Part shown: positions 11,605 through 22,900 of the stretch, piece by piece
Numbering within the stretch: the stretch's first letter is position 1
Layout: every line of letters begins with the position of its first letter
Assembly: GCF_003597395.2 (NCBI RefSeq)
Contig: NC_133774.1
Span: forward strand, 44,753,485-44,817,484
Direction: 5' to 3'
Length of the DNA: 64,000 nt
Source: Chelonoidis abingdonii
Taxonomy: Eukaryota; Chordata; Testudines; Testudinidae
Notes under the pieces: generated by a model
Told to the model about the DNA's origin: nothing
The model's database searches: none
Seen by the model: only the letters and a program-made list of their open reading frames with translations
Translations under genes and position numbers: made by a program

Positions 11605-11900
11605 CTGAGAGAAAGGATAGCTTAGTGCTTAAGGCAGAGAACACCAGGGTCCAATTCCTAGCTTCATTTATTTTCCTCCCTGACCTCGAGCAAATCACTT
11701 TATCTCGTAATGCTTCAGATCCCCATTTACAATATAGAGATAATATGTTATCTCTTTCACCGTTTGTCTTGTCTGTGTAAATTGCAGGCTCCTCAGGGCA
11801 GTTGGGGTCTCTTAGTATCTGTACAGCACCTAACACAATGGGCCCTGGTTTTCTTTGGGGCTTGTCAGTGCTACCATAATACAAATAAATAAATAATACC
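11605..11900 (+). repeat. tRNA-derived MIR-like SINE with alternative tail
   Basis: Head GGATAGCTTAGTGCTTAAGG, box B-like AGGGTCCAATTCCTAG, core CTGACCTCGAGCAAATCACTT, then a 3' end CTGTACAGCACCTAACACAATGG, CTACCATAATACAAATAAAT. The tail differs from the copies at 4995 and 8232 and ends in a short AAAT repeat. Confidence 0.65.
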
Positions 11901-12011
11901 AAGGATACAGTACAGAAAGCAGATCTCTTATTCATTGCTAGTGAGAGAAAAACTTCTATATGTATGATGTGCATTGCTTTGATTAATCAGAGTAATTGGT
12001 GTAGTTGTGCC

Positions 12012-12862
12012 TGTCATAAATAGATAGCTAAGGGTTAATGTTTCTTTTACCTGTAAAGCGGTTAACAAGGGGAACCAAACACCTGACCAGAGGACCAATC
12101 AGGAAACCGGATTTTTAAAAGTGAGGGAGGGAACTTCTGGTTTTGTTTTTGTTCTCTCTCTTTGTTTTCTCTCGGCTATGAGGGAAGAGCTTTCTTTTTC
12201 TATCTGTAATCTTCTCATCTTCAGTTCCCCAGTTGTAAGTACAAAGGTAGCAAAGCAATAGGCTGTTATATGTTTTGTTTTGTATTTACATGTGTGGAGT
12301 TTACTGGAATGGTTTAAATTGGATAGTCTTTTTAAATCAGACAGTTTATTCATATTTCTTATAAGCAATAGCCCTGTATTATGTCATCTTAAGGCAGTGA
12401 TCATGTTATGTGTTTGTTTCTTTCTTTTTTATATAAGCTTTCTTTTAAAACCTACTTGAGGTTTTTCTGGTTAAGGCTAGGAACGAAGGGAGGGGGAAAA
12501 TCTCTTTGTGTTAGCTTGACTAGGTTTGAATCTGCATAGCCTCAGGAAGTAAATTGCCCTCTCTGTTTTGCATTCAAGGAGTTTAAGTACAGTATCGCCC
12601 AGGATAACCCAGGGAGGGACAGCTGGGATGAGATAAAGAGGAGACAAGGGAGGAGGTTTCCTTTGGTGGAGGCTCAGAGTCTCTGGTCTTGGGGGTCTCT
12701 CCAGAGAAGGTTTGGGGAGACCAGAAGGGGGCCAAAACCCTGGAAATTTTGGATGGTGGCAGCGAGATCAGGTCCAAGCTGGTAATAAGCTTGGGGGAGT
12801 TTCATGCTAAGCACCCAGATTTTGGACGCTAAGGTCCAGATTTGGGACAGAGGCTTATTACA
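12012..12862 (+). mobile_element. Solo LTR of an LTR retrotransposon
   Basis: 851 bp that starts TGTCATAAATAG, ends GGCTTATTACA, and is flanked by the 5-bp direct repeat GTGCC (12007-12011 and 12863-12867). It begins with TG, ends with CA, and contains no internal coding region, so the full element has been lost by LTR-LTR recombination. The start resembles a high-copy turtle LTR as I remember it; a 5-bp duplication fits Gypsy or a retrovirus-like element. Open frames inside it are chance. Confidence 0.85.
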
Positions 12863-12867
12863 GTGCC

Positions 12868-13451
12868 ATATACAGTTTCTTCTTTTTTCAGTTGTACAAC
12901 ACTTATATGACAGAAGACTTTCAGCAAGGAATGGGTGCCATTTGTTGAAGTCAGGTGTCAAAACCAGGATGAATTCTCAATAATGTTACTGAAAAGCCAA
13001 GCATGCTCCCCTATTGGCCTCTTTCAGTTATATTCCAGAAAATTCTGGTGCACTGTATACTTAAAACAAAACATTATTTGTTCTTCCTCAGTAGCCATCT
13101 CAAACATGTGACAAAGGACCATGAAGCTGATAATATTCTTCTGCTCAAAAGGAGTCAGCACAATTTGTTTTCAATATGTCAGTCTTTTCGTTGCACCTTG
13201 AACCCATAGTAGTCACAAATTGTGTGTTTGGTTCTCTTCCAGAAGCCTCCAAAATAACAGAATTATTTTCTGGAGAGCTAGAACCACCACCTTCAGCCAA
13301 TGTTTTGGAAGACTGTAGCCAGCTGCAGCTCATGTGCATATCAAATCCCATGATTAACGTGGTCCCAGAAAGTTGTGTCCCACACAATGTCTGTAACTGG
13401 GTAGGAAGTCAAGAATGTGATTTAACTTTACTTGGAAGAAAGCTCACACTA
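12868..13451. other. Unique DNA between two solo LTRs
   Basis: A plus-strand frame (13176-13469) and an antisense frame overlap here, but neither resembles a known protein. No repeat was recognised. Confidence 0.4.
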
Positions 13452-14087
13452 TATCCTGTTAGAATGTAGATATTCGGGCCTGCCTGAGAAGGCCTATACT
13501 TTAAGAACTTGAGTGTATTTTTATCACTTAGCTAGTTATAGAGGTATAAAACAAAGAATCAAAATCAGAAGTCCACCTGTGTATGGGCCTTCTCTCACTA
13601 GGATAGTCTGAGGCCTTGTTCTTAGGCTAAGGCCTTTGGCTAAACAGCAGGGGCAGCCATAAACTGGGAAGCCTATGGTCACATCCTCACATCCCAAACC
13701 AGTCACATTGAAATAAGGTGCTATTGGGCTGTTAGGAAGACAATCCTGGCCTGATAGTGCCCATCACCACCAGATAAATAAACAGATCTTAAGATGGTTA
13801 AAGAAAACTTAGTTTGATAGCTTCCTGTCTGGCAAGAAATCACTTATCAATGCTGGTGGTTGTGAAAACCTCATTTCTGTGTGTTTTATCTTTATGGTCC
13901 CCACTTTTCTATTGTTAATCTGTCCGGTTCTCTAATTGTTTCTATCTGCTGTATAATTACTTTTGCTAGGTGTAAGTTAATTAGGGTAGTGGGATATAAT
14001 TGGTTAGGGAATTATGTTACAGTATGTTAGGATTGGTTAGTTAAATTACAGTAAAATGATTGGGTAAGGTATAGCTGAGAATATTAC

Positions 14088-14095
14088 TATATAAA
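14088..14095 (+). promoter_or_regulatory. LTR TATA box
   Basis: TATATAAA followed by ACTGGGG, placed about 630 bp into the solo LTR and upstream of its polyadenylation signal, as expected for an LTR promoter. Activity is not known. Confidence 0.6.
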
Positions 14096-14357
14096 CTGGG
14101 GTCAAACAGGAAATGGGGGGAAGAGAAATTGGAATCGTGCTTGCTAAGCGGGGGAATGGAAACAGGGAATAGGGAACGGGGAACAGGGACACAGGCAAGA
14201 GTCTGCAGTGTCAGAGCTGTCAAGGGGGACATGAGGTAAACGCTCTGCAGCATCAGAGCTGACAACTGAACACTGGGAAACAGATTCTATCGGGATATAG
14301 AGATAAGGCCAACTGGTGTGAATGGCTTCGGAATATGTTTGCTTGGAAACAAACCCC

Positions 14358-14363
14358 AATAAA
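14358..14363 (+). terminator. LTR polyadenylation signal
   Basis: AATAAA, then CATCACATTGTTTGC (GT-rich), about 50 bp before the LTR end: the normal R/U5 arrangement. Confidence 0.6.
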
Positions 14364-14419
14364 CATCACATTGTTTGCACTTTGGACTTCTGGTCTTCTG
14401 CTTTCTGTCTAACATATCC

Positions 14420-16324
14420 CACTATCTACCACGTTAGTGTGCACTGCCTTTTATCAATGATGATTTTAGACTACAAGCAGTTGTGTGTTCCACAGTATGC
14501 TGAACATGAAAAGCATGGATTGTGCACCAAACTAGTTAGCTACATGTGCAACTGCAAATTGAATGAGAAATTACCCAGTTTGCATGTGGCTGTCTGTTAT
14601 GCACATGCAGTGTAGATGCATTTTCAAGAATGTAGCCCTGCATAGTATATATTTTAAGTGCAGGTATCTTGTTCTTTCTGGAATCAAGCAGAGATTCAAA
14701 GCATACCCAGAAGATTATCAATGTTTCAGCTCATACTTTGAACAAATAGGAGAAGGGTTAAAACAGAAATCATACACATTGTCTAAAATGTTTTGTTTTT
14801 AAGTTACAGAAAATAAGAACAAAAGTAAAGTCTCCATAGATAGATAGCATAATAGGTGCACTCCTCTGTAACGTGCTGCATTAACTAACTCTGGGAACAA
14901 AATGGCTGGGCAGGTGGATTGTCACATGTAGAGGAAGGTTGACCTATTGAGAGGAGACTTATATTGACTCTGACTAGACAGGGGTAGTTTTGCATCTAGG
15001 AAGGGGATTTACAGGGAGGAGGTTTCGGTCGTTTGTCATTGAGTTGGATGACAACGAGGAAGGTGGCTTTCAGGCAAAATGAATTGACATCTGGGAATTG
15101 GTGGGGGCTGGTACTAGAAGAGATTTGATGGCTGGTCAGATTTCATTCTGGGGTGCTTGTTAGGGAGGAAGAGGAAGGTTTGGCAGCTGAGGGAGTGTAA
15201 CAGGCCCTAGGGATGGTCAAGAGCCACAGGCAGAATCCTTTGGGGAGCTCCCTGGCATTCAGAGGTAGCATGCCTACTGCTTCAGTCCTTCAGGCATCCT
15301 GTAGAGGGAGCAGAAGGGGTGTGTGTCCTCACCTTGTCCCTGCTTCTCGGAGGGTCTTGATCCCTAGTGGGTACTAGGCAGTAGCAATGCCTGTGCTCAG
15401 TGGTGTACTGCAACTGTACTTGTGCCTTGCTGCTTTCCAGACTCCCTGGTCCTCCCTCTTGCACTCCTGGCAAACAACTGTGCAAATCCGGCCCCTAAGT
15501 AAAAGACTTGCTTGGACCAGAGACCAGAGGAATCTGTTGGAACCTTAGCTGAGGCTCTCCTGGCTGGCAATTAGCTCCTTTTAGAGCTGTCAGTCTAATC
15601 TCATGGTTTACAAAGGGTTATGAGAGAAAGAGAGACTATATTTATACTTTAATAGCCACTATACTCAATTTAAAATAGATTTTAATTTAAACCCTTCATT
15701 ATCTTAACAAAACATTTGTGTTTAGGAATATGTATATTTGTCCCACTTTCAACAGTTGCAGTCACCAGTTATAAATGGACAAGATATTACTATCCTGACA
15801 GTTAGATCTTGCAACATTTTGCAGTCCGGGTGGCAGCATTTTGAAGTATGCCTCGCAGTGAAGTGATATAACACACTGCTTGTCTGGCTGCTGCATGCCA
15901 CAGATTAGCTGACATGCCTCCATTGAAAAAAAACAAAGTGTGACATGCCTTGCACTTTGCTGAGAAATATAACACGTTAAACATGTTGCAGTCTCCTCTG
16001 AGATTTTATAGAAGCAGCTTCCATTCAGTTGTGTTTTCATCCATGAAGGTCTTGACAGACAGATAAAACTAAGAATATTTGCAGTATGCTGTATCAGTCA
16101 TTTGTATTGAGTTGTGTGGGTTAACTGATAAGCATCACTCACATCTCACCTGTCATAGCATAAAAAGTGAATGTATGATGAATGTAAGTATTTGTGTTTG
16201 ATGGCTGCAGAGTTCCAAAGTGTATCATCAGTGTACATGATGTCCTCACGTGCTGTCATTTGCAACTGGATCGGTTTCAGTTGAAAAAGGAGTAAAATCA
16301 CAAGCAAGTTGGGCAATTCTCTAT
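14420..16324. other. Unique DNA, nothing recognised
   Basis: Includes a moderately GC-richer part at 14900-15500. Short frames on both strands show no domain. No repeat family was identified. Confidence 0.4.
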
Positions 16325-16865
16325 TCATATAAAGGAGGCTCATTTACATTGGTGAGGCCACATCTGGAGTATTGCATCCAGTTTTGGGCCCCCCACTACA
16401 GAAAGGATGTGGAAAAATTGGAGGGAGTCCAGCAGAGGGCAATGAAAATTATCGGGGCTGGGGCTCATGACTTACAAGGAGAGGCTGAGGGAACTGGGCT
16501 TGTTTAGTCTGCAGAAGAAGAAGAGTGAGAGGGAATTTGATAGCTGCTTTCAACTACCTGAAAGCGGGTTCCAGAGGATGGGATCTAGACTGTCTCAGTG
16601 GTACAGAACAAGGAGTAATGGTCTCAAGTTGAGTGGGAGAGGTTTAGGTTGGATAATTGGAAAAACGTTTCACTAGGAGGGTGGTGAAGCACTGGAATGG
16701 GTTACCAAGGGAGGTGGTGGAATCTCCTTCCTTGGAGGTTTATAAGGTCAGGCTTGACAAAGCCCTGGCTGGGATGATTTAGTGGGCATTACGGTCCTGC
16801 TTTGAGCAGGGGGTTGGACTAGATGACCTCCTGAGATCCCTTCCAACCCTGATATTCTATGATTC
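16325..16865 (+). mobile_element. CR1 LINE, 3' end
   Basis: A classic CR1 terminus. The end of ORF2 is visible as [19 protein letters not shown], followed by [11 protein letters not shown] (about 16350-16450). A 3' UTR follows with GGGTTACCAAGGGAGGTGGT, ATGACCTCCTGAGATCCCTT, and the end TATTCTATGATTCT (about 16853-16866). The coding part contains frame breaks, so it is a dead 5'-truncated copy. Confidence 0.95.
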
Positions 16866-17016
16866 TAATCTCCATCCATGGAAGTTCTTAAGGCCTAGCT
16901 TGACAAAGCCCTGGCTGGGATAATTTAGTTGGTGTTGGTCCTGCTTTGAGCATGGAGTTGGACTAAATGACCTCCTGAGGTCTCTTCTAACCTGAAAATC
17001 TATGATTCTGTGATTG
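16866..17016 (+). mobile_element. Second CR1 3' end in tandem
   Basis: Immediately after the first CR1 terminus, a second CR1 tail repeats the order TCCATGGAAGTTCTTAAGGC, CTTGACAAAGCCCTGGCTGG, ATGACCTCCTGAGGTCTCTT, ending AATCTATGATTCTGTGATT. It is a head-to-tail partial copy with several differences from its neighbour. Confidence 0.9.
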
Positions 17017-17209
17017 CTTATTGCAGCAAATGTGCTGTTCTTGTGAAGTGTTCCCATGATAGGAGCATGTAATAACTGGAGAGTACAGCTAAGAAAAAAC
17101 TCCCAGTTCTAGCTCTTCTTTCTGGATCTCGTGAACACAGGTACATATGACAGGCATACCTGTTCTAATGCCTCTTTAGGAAGACTCAAGTATATTTGCA
17201 CATCTCAGG

Positions 17210-17650
17210 GCTTTTCTACATGAACACTTAGTACTCAGCAAGCTGGAGAGTAAACCTACCCTGCTGCAGCTAGCTATGCACTATGGCTACACCACAAATG
17301 AGGAGTGGGATTCCCAGCTCATGTACATATACTCACATACAAGGTCTCATCGAGGTACTGCAAGTATAAATCATAATGTAGCTGTAGCAGCACTTGCAGT
17401 GACTGCACGACTTGGCTATGCCAAGTATGTATCCAAAAATTTCAGGTAGTTTTGCATTTGGCATGGCTACCACCACCATTGGCCACACTACTGCCACTAC
17501 ACCACTATTTATACTCACACTACCTCAATGAGAGCTAGTGCAACAAGCAAGGAATCACATTCCTAGTTCATAGTGCTGACATAACCTCAGTGTCCATAGT
17601 GCTGCTGGGAACTAAAAGTTCCCTTGTGCACTTTGATCTAGATTTTCAAA
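17210..17650. repeat. Possible degraded DNA-transposon repeat
   Basis: Begins near TTTTCTACATGAACACTTAGTA and ends near CTGTGTAGACATATTAC, giving loosely inverted TCTACA/TGTAGA ends about 435 bp apart. It contains several internal partial palindromes. Similar ends occur in the MITEs of this window, but divergence is high. Confidence 0.35.
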
Positions 17651-18134
17651 ACCTGTGTAGACATATTACTACCATGGAAAGGAATTATCAAAGGGTGATT
17701 TGGACACACAGAAATGACTGAATAAGCTCATGGGGAAAAGAAAGGAGCCTTGGGGAGTTAAAAATCAAAGCTTCTCGTCCTTTGAGAAGAGGCTGCTGCT
17801 AATCTCTCACACACTGCTTCCCCTTGTTGGTACTTTGAACGTGAAGATCTGAGATCAGAATTAAGCCCTAAAGCAGGCGAATCCACCACAAAGGAGAAAG
17901 TCAAATAAATTCTTCTCTAAAAAGTGGTGGTGGGGGGAAAAATAAGTCTGGGTGATTAACTTAGATCTGTGATCAGATTGAACTCTGCTAAATTTATGGC
18001 TCATTTGTATACTGAGTCCCCTGAAGATCACCTAATCGTAGACCCACAAGCACTGCATGTTCATACACATAACACCAGGAAGAAGGGGCCAATATCATGT
18101 TTTTGTTTTAAATATCAAATCTAATTATTTTGTA
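17651..18134. other. Unique DNA, nothing recognised
   Basis: No gene or repeat recognised. Confidence 0.4.
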
Positions 18135-18546
18135 ATCAACAATCAGTCAGGAGACTGACAGAGCTTGGTTTGTTTAGCCTCCAAGAGGAGAGTAAAAGGG
18201 CTTGGCTGAAAGGGGATATGATTGCTCTGTATAAATATATCAGAGAGTTAAACACCAGGGAGGGAGAAGACCTGTTTAAGCTAAAGGACAATGCTGGCAC
18301 AAGATCTGGTGGGTATAAACTGGTCATGAATACATTCAGGCTGGAAATGAGAAGGTGTCTAACCATCAGAGGAGTGAGGTTCTGGAACAGCCTCCCAATG
18401 GGAGTTACAGGGGCAAACAACCTAGCTAGTTTTAAGATGAAGCTTGAAAAATTTGTGAATGAGATTATATGATGCGGTTGCCTACCATAGCAGAGGACTG
18501 AACTTGATGAACCAGGAGTCCTCTTCCAGTCCGATGTCCTATGTTC
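18135..18546 (+). mobile_element. CR1 LINE, 3' end with ORF2 C-terminus
   Basis: A 100-codon open frame (18170-18472) matches the conserved C-terminal tail of CR1 ORF2: FSLQEESKRAWLKGDMIALY, an FRLEMRRCLTIRGVRFWNSL block and a terminal SFKMKLEKFVNE block. A short UTR follows, ending GTCCTATGTTCATG. A 5'-truncated, inactive copy. Confidence 0.9.
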
Positions 18547-19510
18547 ATGGATTTATGCTAGTCTAGTATGTATACAGTTTAGATACTGTGTCACTAATCA
18601 GGACATCACAGCAGAACATTTTCCCAGACATTTCAAGAAGATGACAGGTAGGGTAGTGGTGCGTTTGATTTGGGTTTCCTGCTATTATTATCACTCCTGA
18701 TTTGGTGGTGGATCTGTTAGGTTATAAAATGATGAAGTACAGTGGGTAGAGCCTTAAAAACCAGGGACCTGATTGTCATATACACAAAGGCCATTTTACA
18801 CCCCTCTGGCAGAGTAAAGGAGCCACAATGAGTAAATGAGACTAGGGCCCTTGCAGTTTACTGTTTATATTTGTCTTTGATGGTGGTGAACAGAAGCAGC
18901 CTCTTCAGCCAGGAACACCTTGCTGACTGTCTGGCCCCTGCTAATCCCCCTAGGGCAAGATTGCCCATTAGCAGGAATTTAGCATGTCTTTCTGGGGACT
19001 GGCCCTTTAAATTTGGCAAAGCAAGGCAGCTGCAGCTCTGAAGTGGCAATTTTGTACCTGGCTTCATCTCCCGCTCTTCCAGCTGGGGAGTATTCTTTTA
19101 CTCCTGGTATGTTGTCCCTTAGCTTTACATTTCTTCCTCCTGGAGCTAGGACACAAATGCACACAGAATTTACAGTACTTGTGGTATTATCAATACTTTG
19201 AAAGTGGAATTATTGCAAATATTACAAATGACATTTATATGGGCTAACTGTCAAGTTTGTAAGGGTTCCCTACAGAATGAGGCATTTTATAGTTGTGGAT
19301 CTAATTTGAAACATGTACAGAAATAGTTTTAAATCTTTTCAGCTGAAGACTGATGGTAAAAAATGGAGAAAAATAAAATGCATTTCTCTTTATGAATCAC
19401 TTTGTCTCTCTCATACACAATTTAACATGTTGCCAGTTACTTTAATATTCTGTTTTTATAGGTCACTTTTGTGACACTTGAAATTTAAAGCAGTAAAGGG
19501 GAATCAGTGA
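18547..19510. other. Unique DNA, nothing firmly recognised
   Basis: A short stretch near 18768-18850 (GATTGTCATATACACAAAGG...CATTTTACACCCCTCTGGC) resembles an old low-identity repeat that also seems present near 23085 and 29125. No gene. Confidence 0.35.
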
Positions 19511-19757
19511 CCAGAGGAGCAGGAGCGGTGCCAGGGTTTTTGGTGCCCTAGGCGGGGGTCCTTCCACGCTCCCAGTCTTCGGGGCACTTCGGGGGCGGGT
19601 CTTGGAGCGAGTGAAGGACCCGCCACAGAATTGCCGACGACGACCCGGAGCGCAGAAGGACCCCCCGCCGCCGAATGGCCGCAGAGGGCGGCTGCCCTCC
19701 CAAATCCTGGCACCCTAGGCAACCGTCTAGGTCGCCTCAATGGAAGCGCCAGCCCTG
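19511..19757 (-). repeat. GC-rich dispersed repeat
   Basis: About 250 bp of GC- and CpG-rich sequence in an AT-rich setting. GGTGCCCTAGGCGGG near the left and CCCTAGGCAACCGTCTAGG near the right form loose inverted arms, with GGTGCCAGGG and CAGGGCTGGCGC (minus strand) at the outer ends. It resembles a high-copy turtle repeat from memory. The arginine- and proline-rich open frames across it are composition artefacts. Confidence 0.5.
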
Positions 19758-19763
19758 AAGAGG

Positions 19764-19880
19764 ACGAGACTTGTGGTTAAAGCAATCGTTTCAGACTTGG
19801 GACATCTGGACTCAATTCCAGACCTTACCACAGACTTGCTGTGTGACCTTAAGCAAAGTCACATGGACAGGCCCCAATCC
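19764..19880 (+). repeat. MIR-like SINE, 5' part
   Basis: Head GACTTGTGGTTAAAGCAATCG, box B-like CTGGACTCAATTCCAGACC, core TTGCTGTGTGACCTTAAGCA, then it stops. Confidence 0.65.
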
Positions 19881-19970
19881 TGTAAACAGCCATGCATGTG
19901 ACTAACTTTAAGCACTTGGGACTATTCACATGCTTAAAGTTAAGTACATATGTGTTTGCAGGATCAGGGA
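19871..19970. repeat. About 100-bp imperfect palindrome
   Basis: The left arm AATCCTGTAAACA...CATGTGACTAACTTTAAGCA pairs with the right arm TGCTTAAAGTTAAGTACATA...GTTTGCAGGATC around a short centre. No coding. It looks like a small dispersed palindromic repeat. Confidence 0.6.
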
Positions 19971-22900
19971 TTTCATCTCTCTATGCCCTGATCATGCCTT
20001 CCCTCCCTCAGAAGGCTATCATGCAGCTAAATTCATTCATTTTTACAATAATGCAGACTGTATCTTAGATAGATATTAATCTTAGTCTTTAAGGGTTTGT
20101 GTCACATCTGGTAAATGGTGAATCTAAAAAAGTTTGTAACATCAATGGATAAACACTCATAAAGCTCAGTGGGGATTGCTTATCTATCAATTATGCTCCT
20201 GCAACCCTTGGCCAGCCTAACGGGAGCTGTGCACTCACAACTGACAAGATCCTCAGGTCTCTAATATTTTTTAAACGTCTTGGGTCTGCTAGTTGGGGGA
20301 GGAAACCTTGTGAAAATGGTCTGTCTTATTTTTAGCATTTCTGCTTCCAGCAGGGAATGGAAAGTGTCAAAAGTGAGAACATGAGTTTGAATGAGAGAAG
20401 AAACTGAACTGGACATTTTAAAAACTCACAACTAAAGCTGGGCCCCTGTCAAAAACTTGCATCTGAGACCCACTAACTATGAGGGTATTTAGATCTGAAC
20501 CTGGATTTGAACTACACTACTCAGGCTCCTCTCAACTCAGAAGAGGCTTCTTTCACGTTTTGTGTGAAGGTTTGGGGAGGTTCTTTCATTTGAATTGATT
20601 CATCCAGTCCAGGACCCTTCCAGAGGTGAAAAACAATCTTCTGAATATTAATGGTGCTGAAGTAAACACTGCAGTGAGCTGCCCAAGCAGACGTTGTTCC
20701 ACATTGAATTGTGGTCTCCCTCACTGTAAGGATAAAATAGAGAGATCTCACTAACTAGTCTCCTACAATAAATAGAACTATATTAACAATTCTTGAGCTG
20801 TGACATGGGGGTGAGACATGTATCAGTAGCTCTAATACCATTTAGATTTAGATCTAGCTGCGTTCTTTAGTCAGAAGACAAATTGGTGCTAAGGCAGGAG
20901 AGCTATAGTATCATCCTACTGTAGAAAAGCTCTTAATTGAAGGTCTCTCTCCTCACCATGTCCAGAAAGGTGCTTGATGCTTGGTTAGCTTAGGAGCTGG
21001 ACCAGCTCCTCATGGCAGCTCCACTGATTTCAACCAGCTGAGGATCTGGCCTGCCATGTTTAACGTGGCTAAATACTAATTCCAACACACAATCCAAGTA
21101 ACCAGCTTATGTACTGGGCACCTCCATACCGCACATTCGTAACATACAGAGTCTCTTACCAAAACTCGTTACATCTTGGAATGAAGCCAGTGCCCTGAAA
21201 AAATTCTCACTGATCCAAACCAGAGCAGCCTATCTACTATACAGGAGCAGGTTCATGAGTGCAGGAGACAAAGCAGGAGACAAAGCATGAGTGCAGGAGA
21301 CTAGAGCTGCACCTTATGGCACTGACACTTACAAGTAGTACAACTGAATGTGTAACTAACCACTTCCAGAGTGAAACGCACAACTCATTTGTCCAACTTG
21401 GATTTGCCCCATTAATTCCTTCACACTGGCACATAGACACACAGCACACCCACTCACTTGCACAAGCTGAGATAAAGAAGCAAGTAAACAAAAACCTACC
21501 AACAAACAAATCCCCTATAAACCAAGTCATTTCTCCTGGGAAAGAAGAAGAAGGGGGAGAGGGACTTGGAAACCATTCAGCTACTACAGCAATGAGGATG
21601 AGATAACCAAAGAGACATGGATCTACTGCCTATACAACCCTCTGTGCAGTAGATAAAAAGAACAGCCAGGGACCATAGTTCCTAGCTCCATGATGAACAA
21701 AAGGGTTTAGACCCTCTGCAGGTGGTGCTGTTGCCCTCCTTTCCCACCAATTACCTATACTTGTTGCCTTTGCTGTTAGGGCCCTCCATGGTGATGGTGG
21801 AGAGGGGCCAAATTTGTTCATTTGTCTTTGGACCATTCGGTGTCTGTGTTCATTATGTTCCAAAATAACTTGAAAGAAAGACTGTAGATCCCCATTTCAA
21901 AAGAACCCCTCCAAACATTCCAGAGGCTTCAGTGTCATTGCAGTCAATGACAATGGCAGAATATTCACTACCCTGGCAAAGGATAAGTGAGACGGAGTTA
22001 GTTTATGTTTAGCAAAAGAAACTCCAATGAAACGAGATCTTTGTACAGGAAAAAGTCACCAGTATTTCATTGTTTCTGGTTTCCACTGATTATGTGAGGA
22101 TGAAGAGTACACGCTAGGGAGAGACAACTGCCTCTTCAAATGCATTTTCATCTTGCAATAACAAAAAACCTGTACCTGAACATTAAAAATAAATGGAAAT
22201 CATTACTTCTGATGGGTATGATGCAAAGTGCCCTCAATTCCCTTTGAAGACAAAAAGGGACTTGTCAGTAGGTGGCTTTAAAATAAATGAATGAAAGGGA
22301 ACAGAGACATGATTTCATTTCAAAATGGTATTTTCCTTAAAGGAATCAAAAAGCGAATGCTGTATCGACAAAAGGGGAGGGCATGTGCGTCTTCAATCTC
22401 TCTCTCTCTGTCAGCCAGTTTCATATATTAAGTAAAACCTTCTCCATGAAAACTTCAGAAAAATATTTACTACATGTGATGTTTCACTAAAACAAGAGGG
22501 CACACCTGGCAAATGCACTCATTTCCAGTTGTTTAAGGGAATCTGGCATAGCTGCCTATGGCTTTCTCAGCTGATGCCAACCAGTGTATCCCTATTGATA
22601 TGCTCACTCCAAGGGAGAATCAGCTATAGCAAGACTGGGATAGTGGCAATTCTTTCTTCTTCCCACTCAAACAGAATAGCAGAGGAGGGGACGGTGCTAT
22701 GCATTTCCAGTTCAGTGTCAAGGAGTGTAAAATGTTGCATTCTAGGAGCCCATTGTGGTGCTGTGAAATTTCACATCAGGTGAAGTGAAACTTTAGTTTA
22801 AGAGCGATAGTTCTCTCTCATGAAACCGAATCAATTGGAGAGTTGCCTGCTGTACCTCTAAAATTGACTACTGTGGGCGGCAGTTCACTATATTTGACTT

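Larger units (their letters stand above)
13457..14414 (+). mobile_element. Solo LTR, endogenous-retrovirus-like
   Basis: 958 bp with short inverted ends TGTTAGA...TCTAACA and a 5-bp target duplication TATCC (13452-13456 and 14415-14419). A TATA box (14088-14095) and an AATAAA (14358-14363) lie in the right order about 270 bp apart, giving a plausible U3-R-U5 layout. No gag, pol or env sequence is attached. This is a relic regulatory end only. The exact class is not established. Confidence 0.85.

Noticed and set aside
19504..19740. Arg/Pro/Ala-rich frame resembling a GC-rich first exon
   Set aside because: It lies within a GC-rich dispersed repeat with inverted arms and has no promoter or splice context.
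21259..21606. 115-codon open frame with good-looking start
   Set aside because: An antisense frame of 97 codons covers the same bases, there is no recognisable family, and it contains a local direct repeat (AGGAGACAAAGCA).
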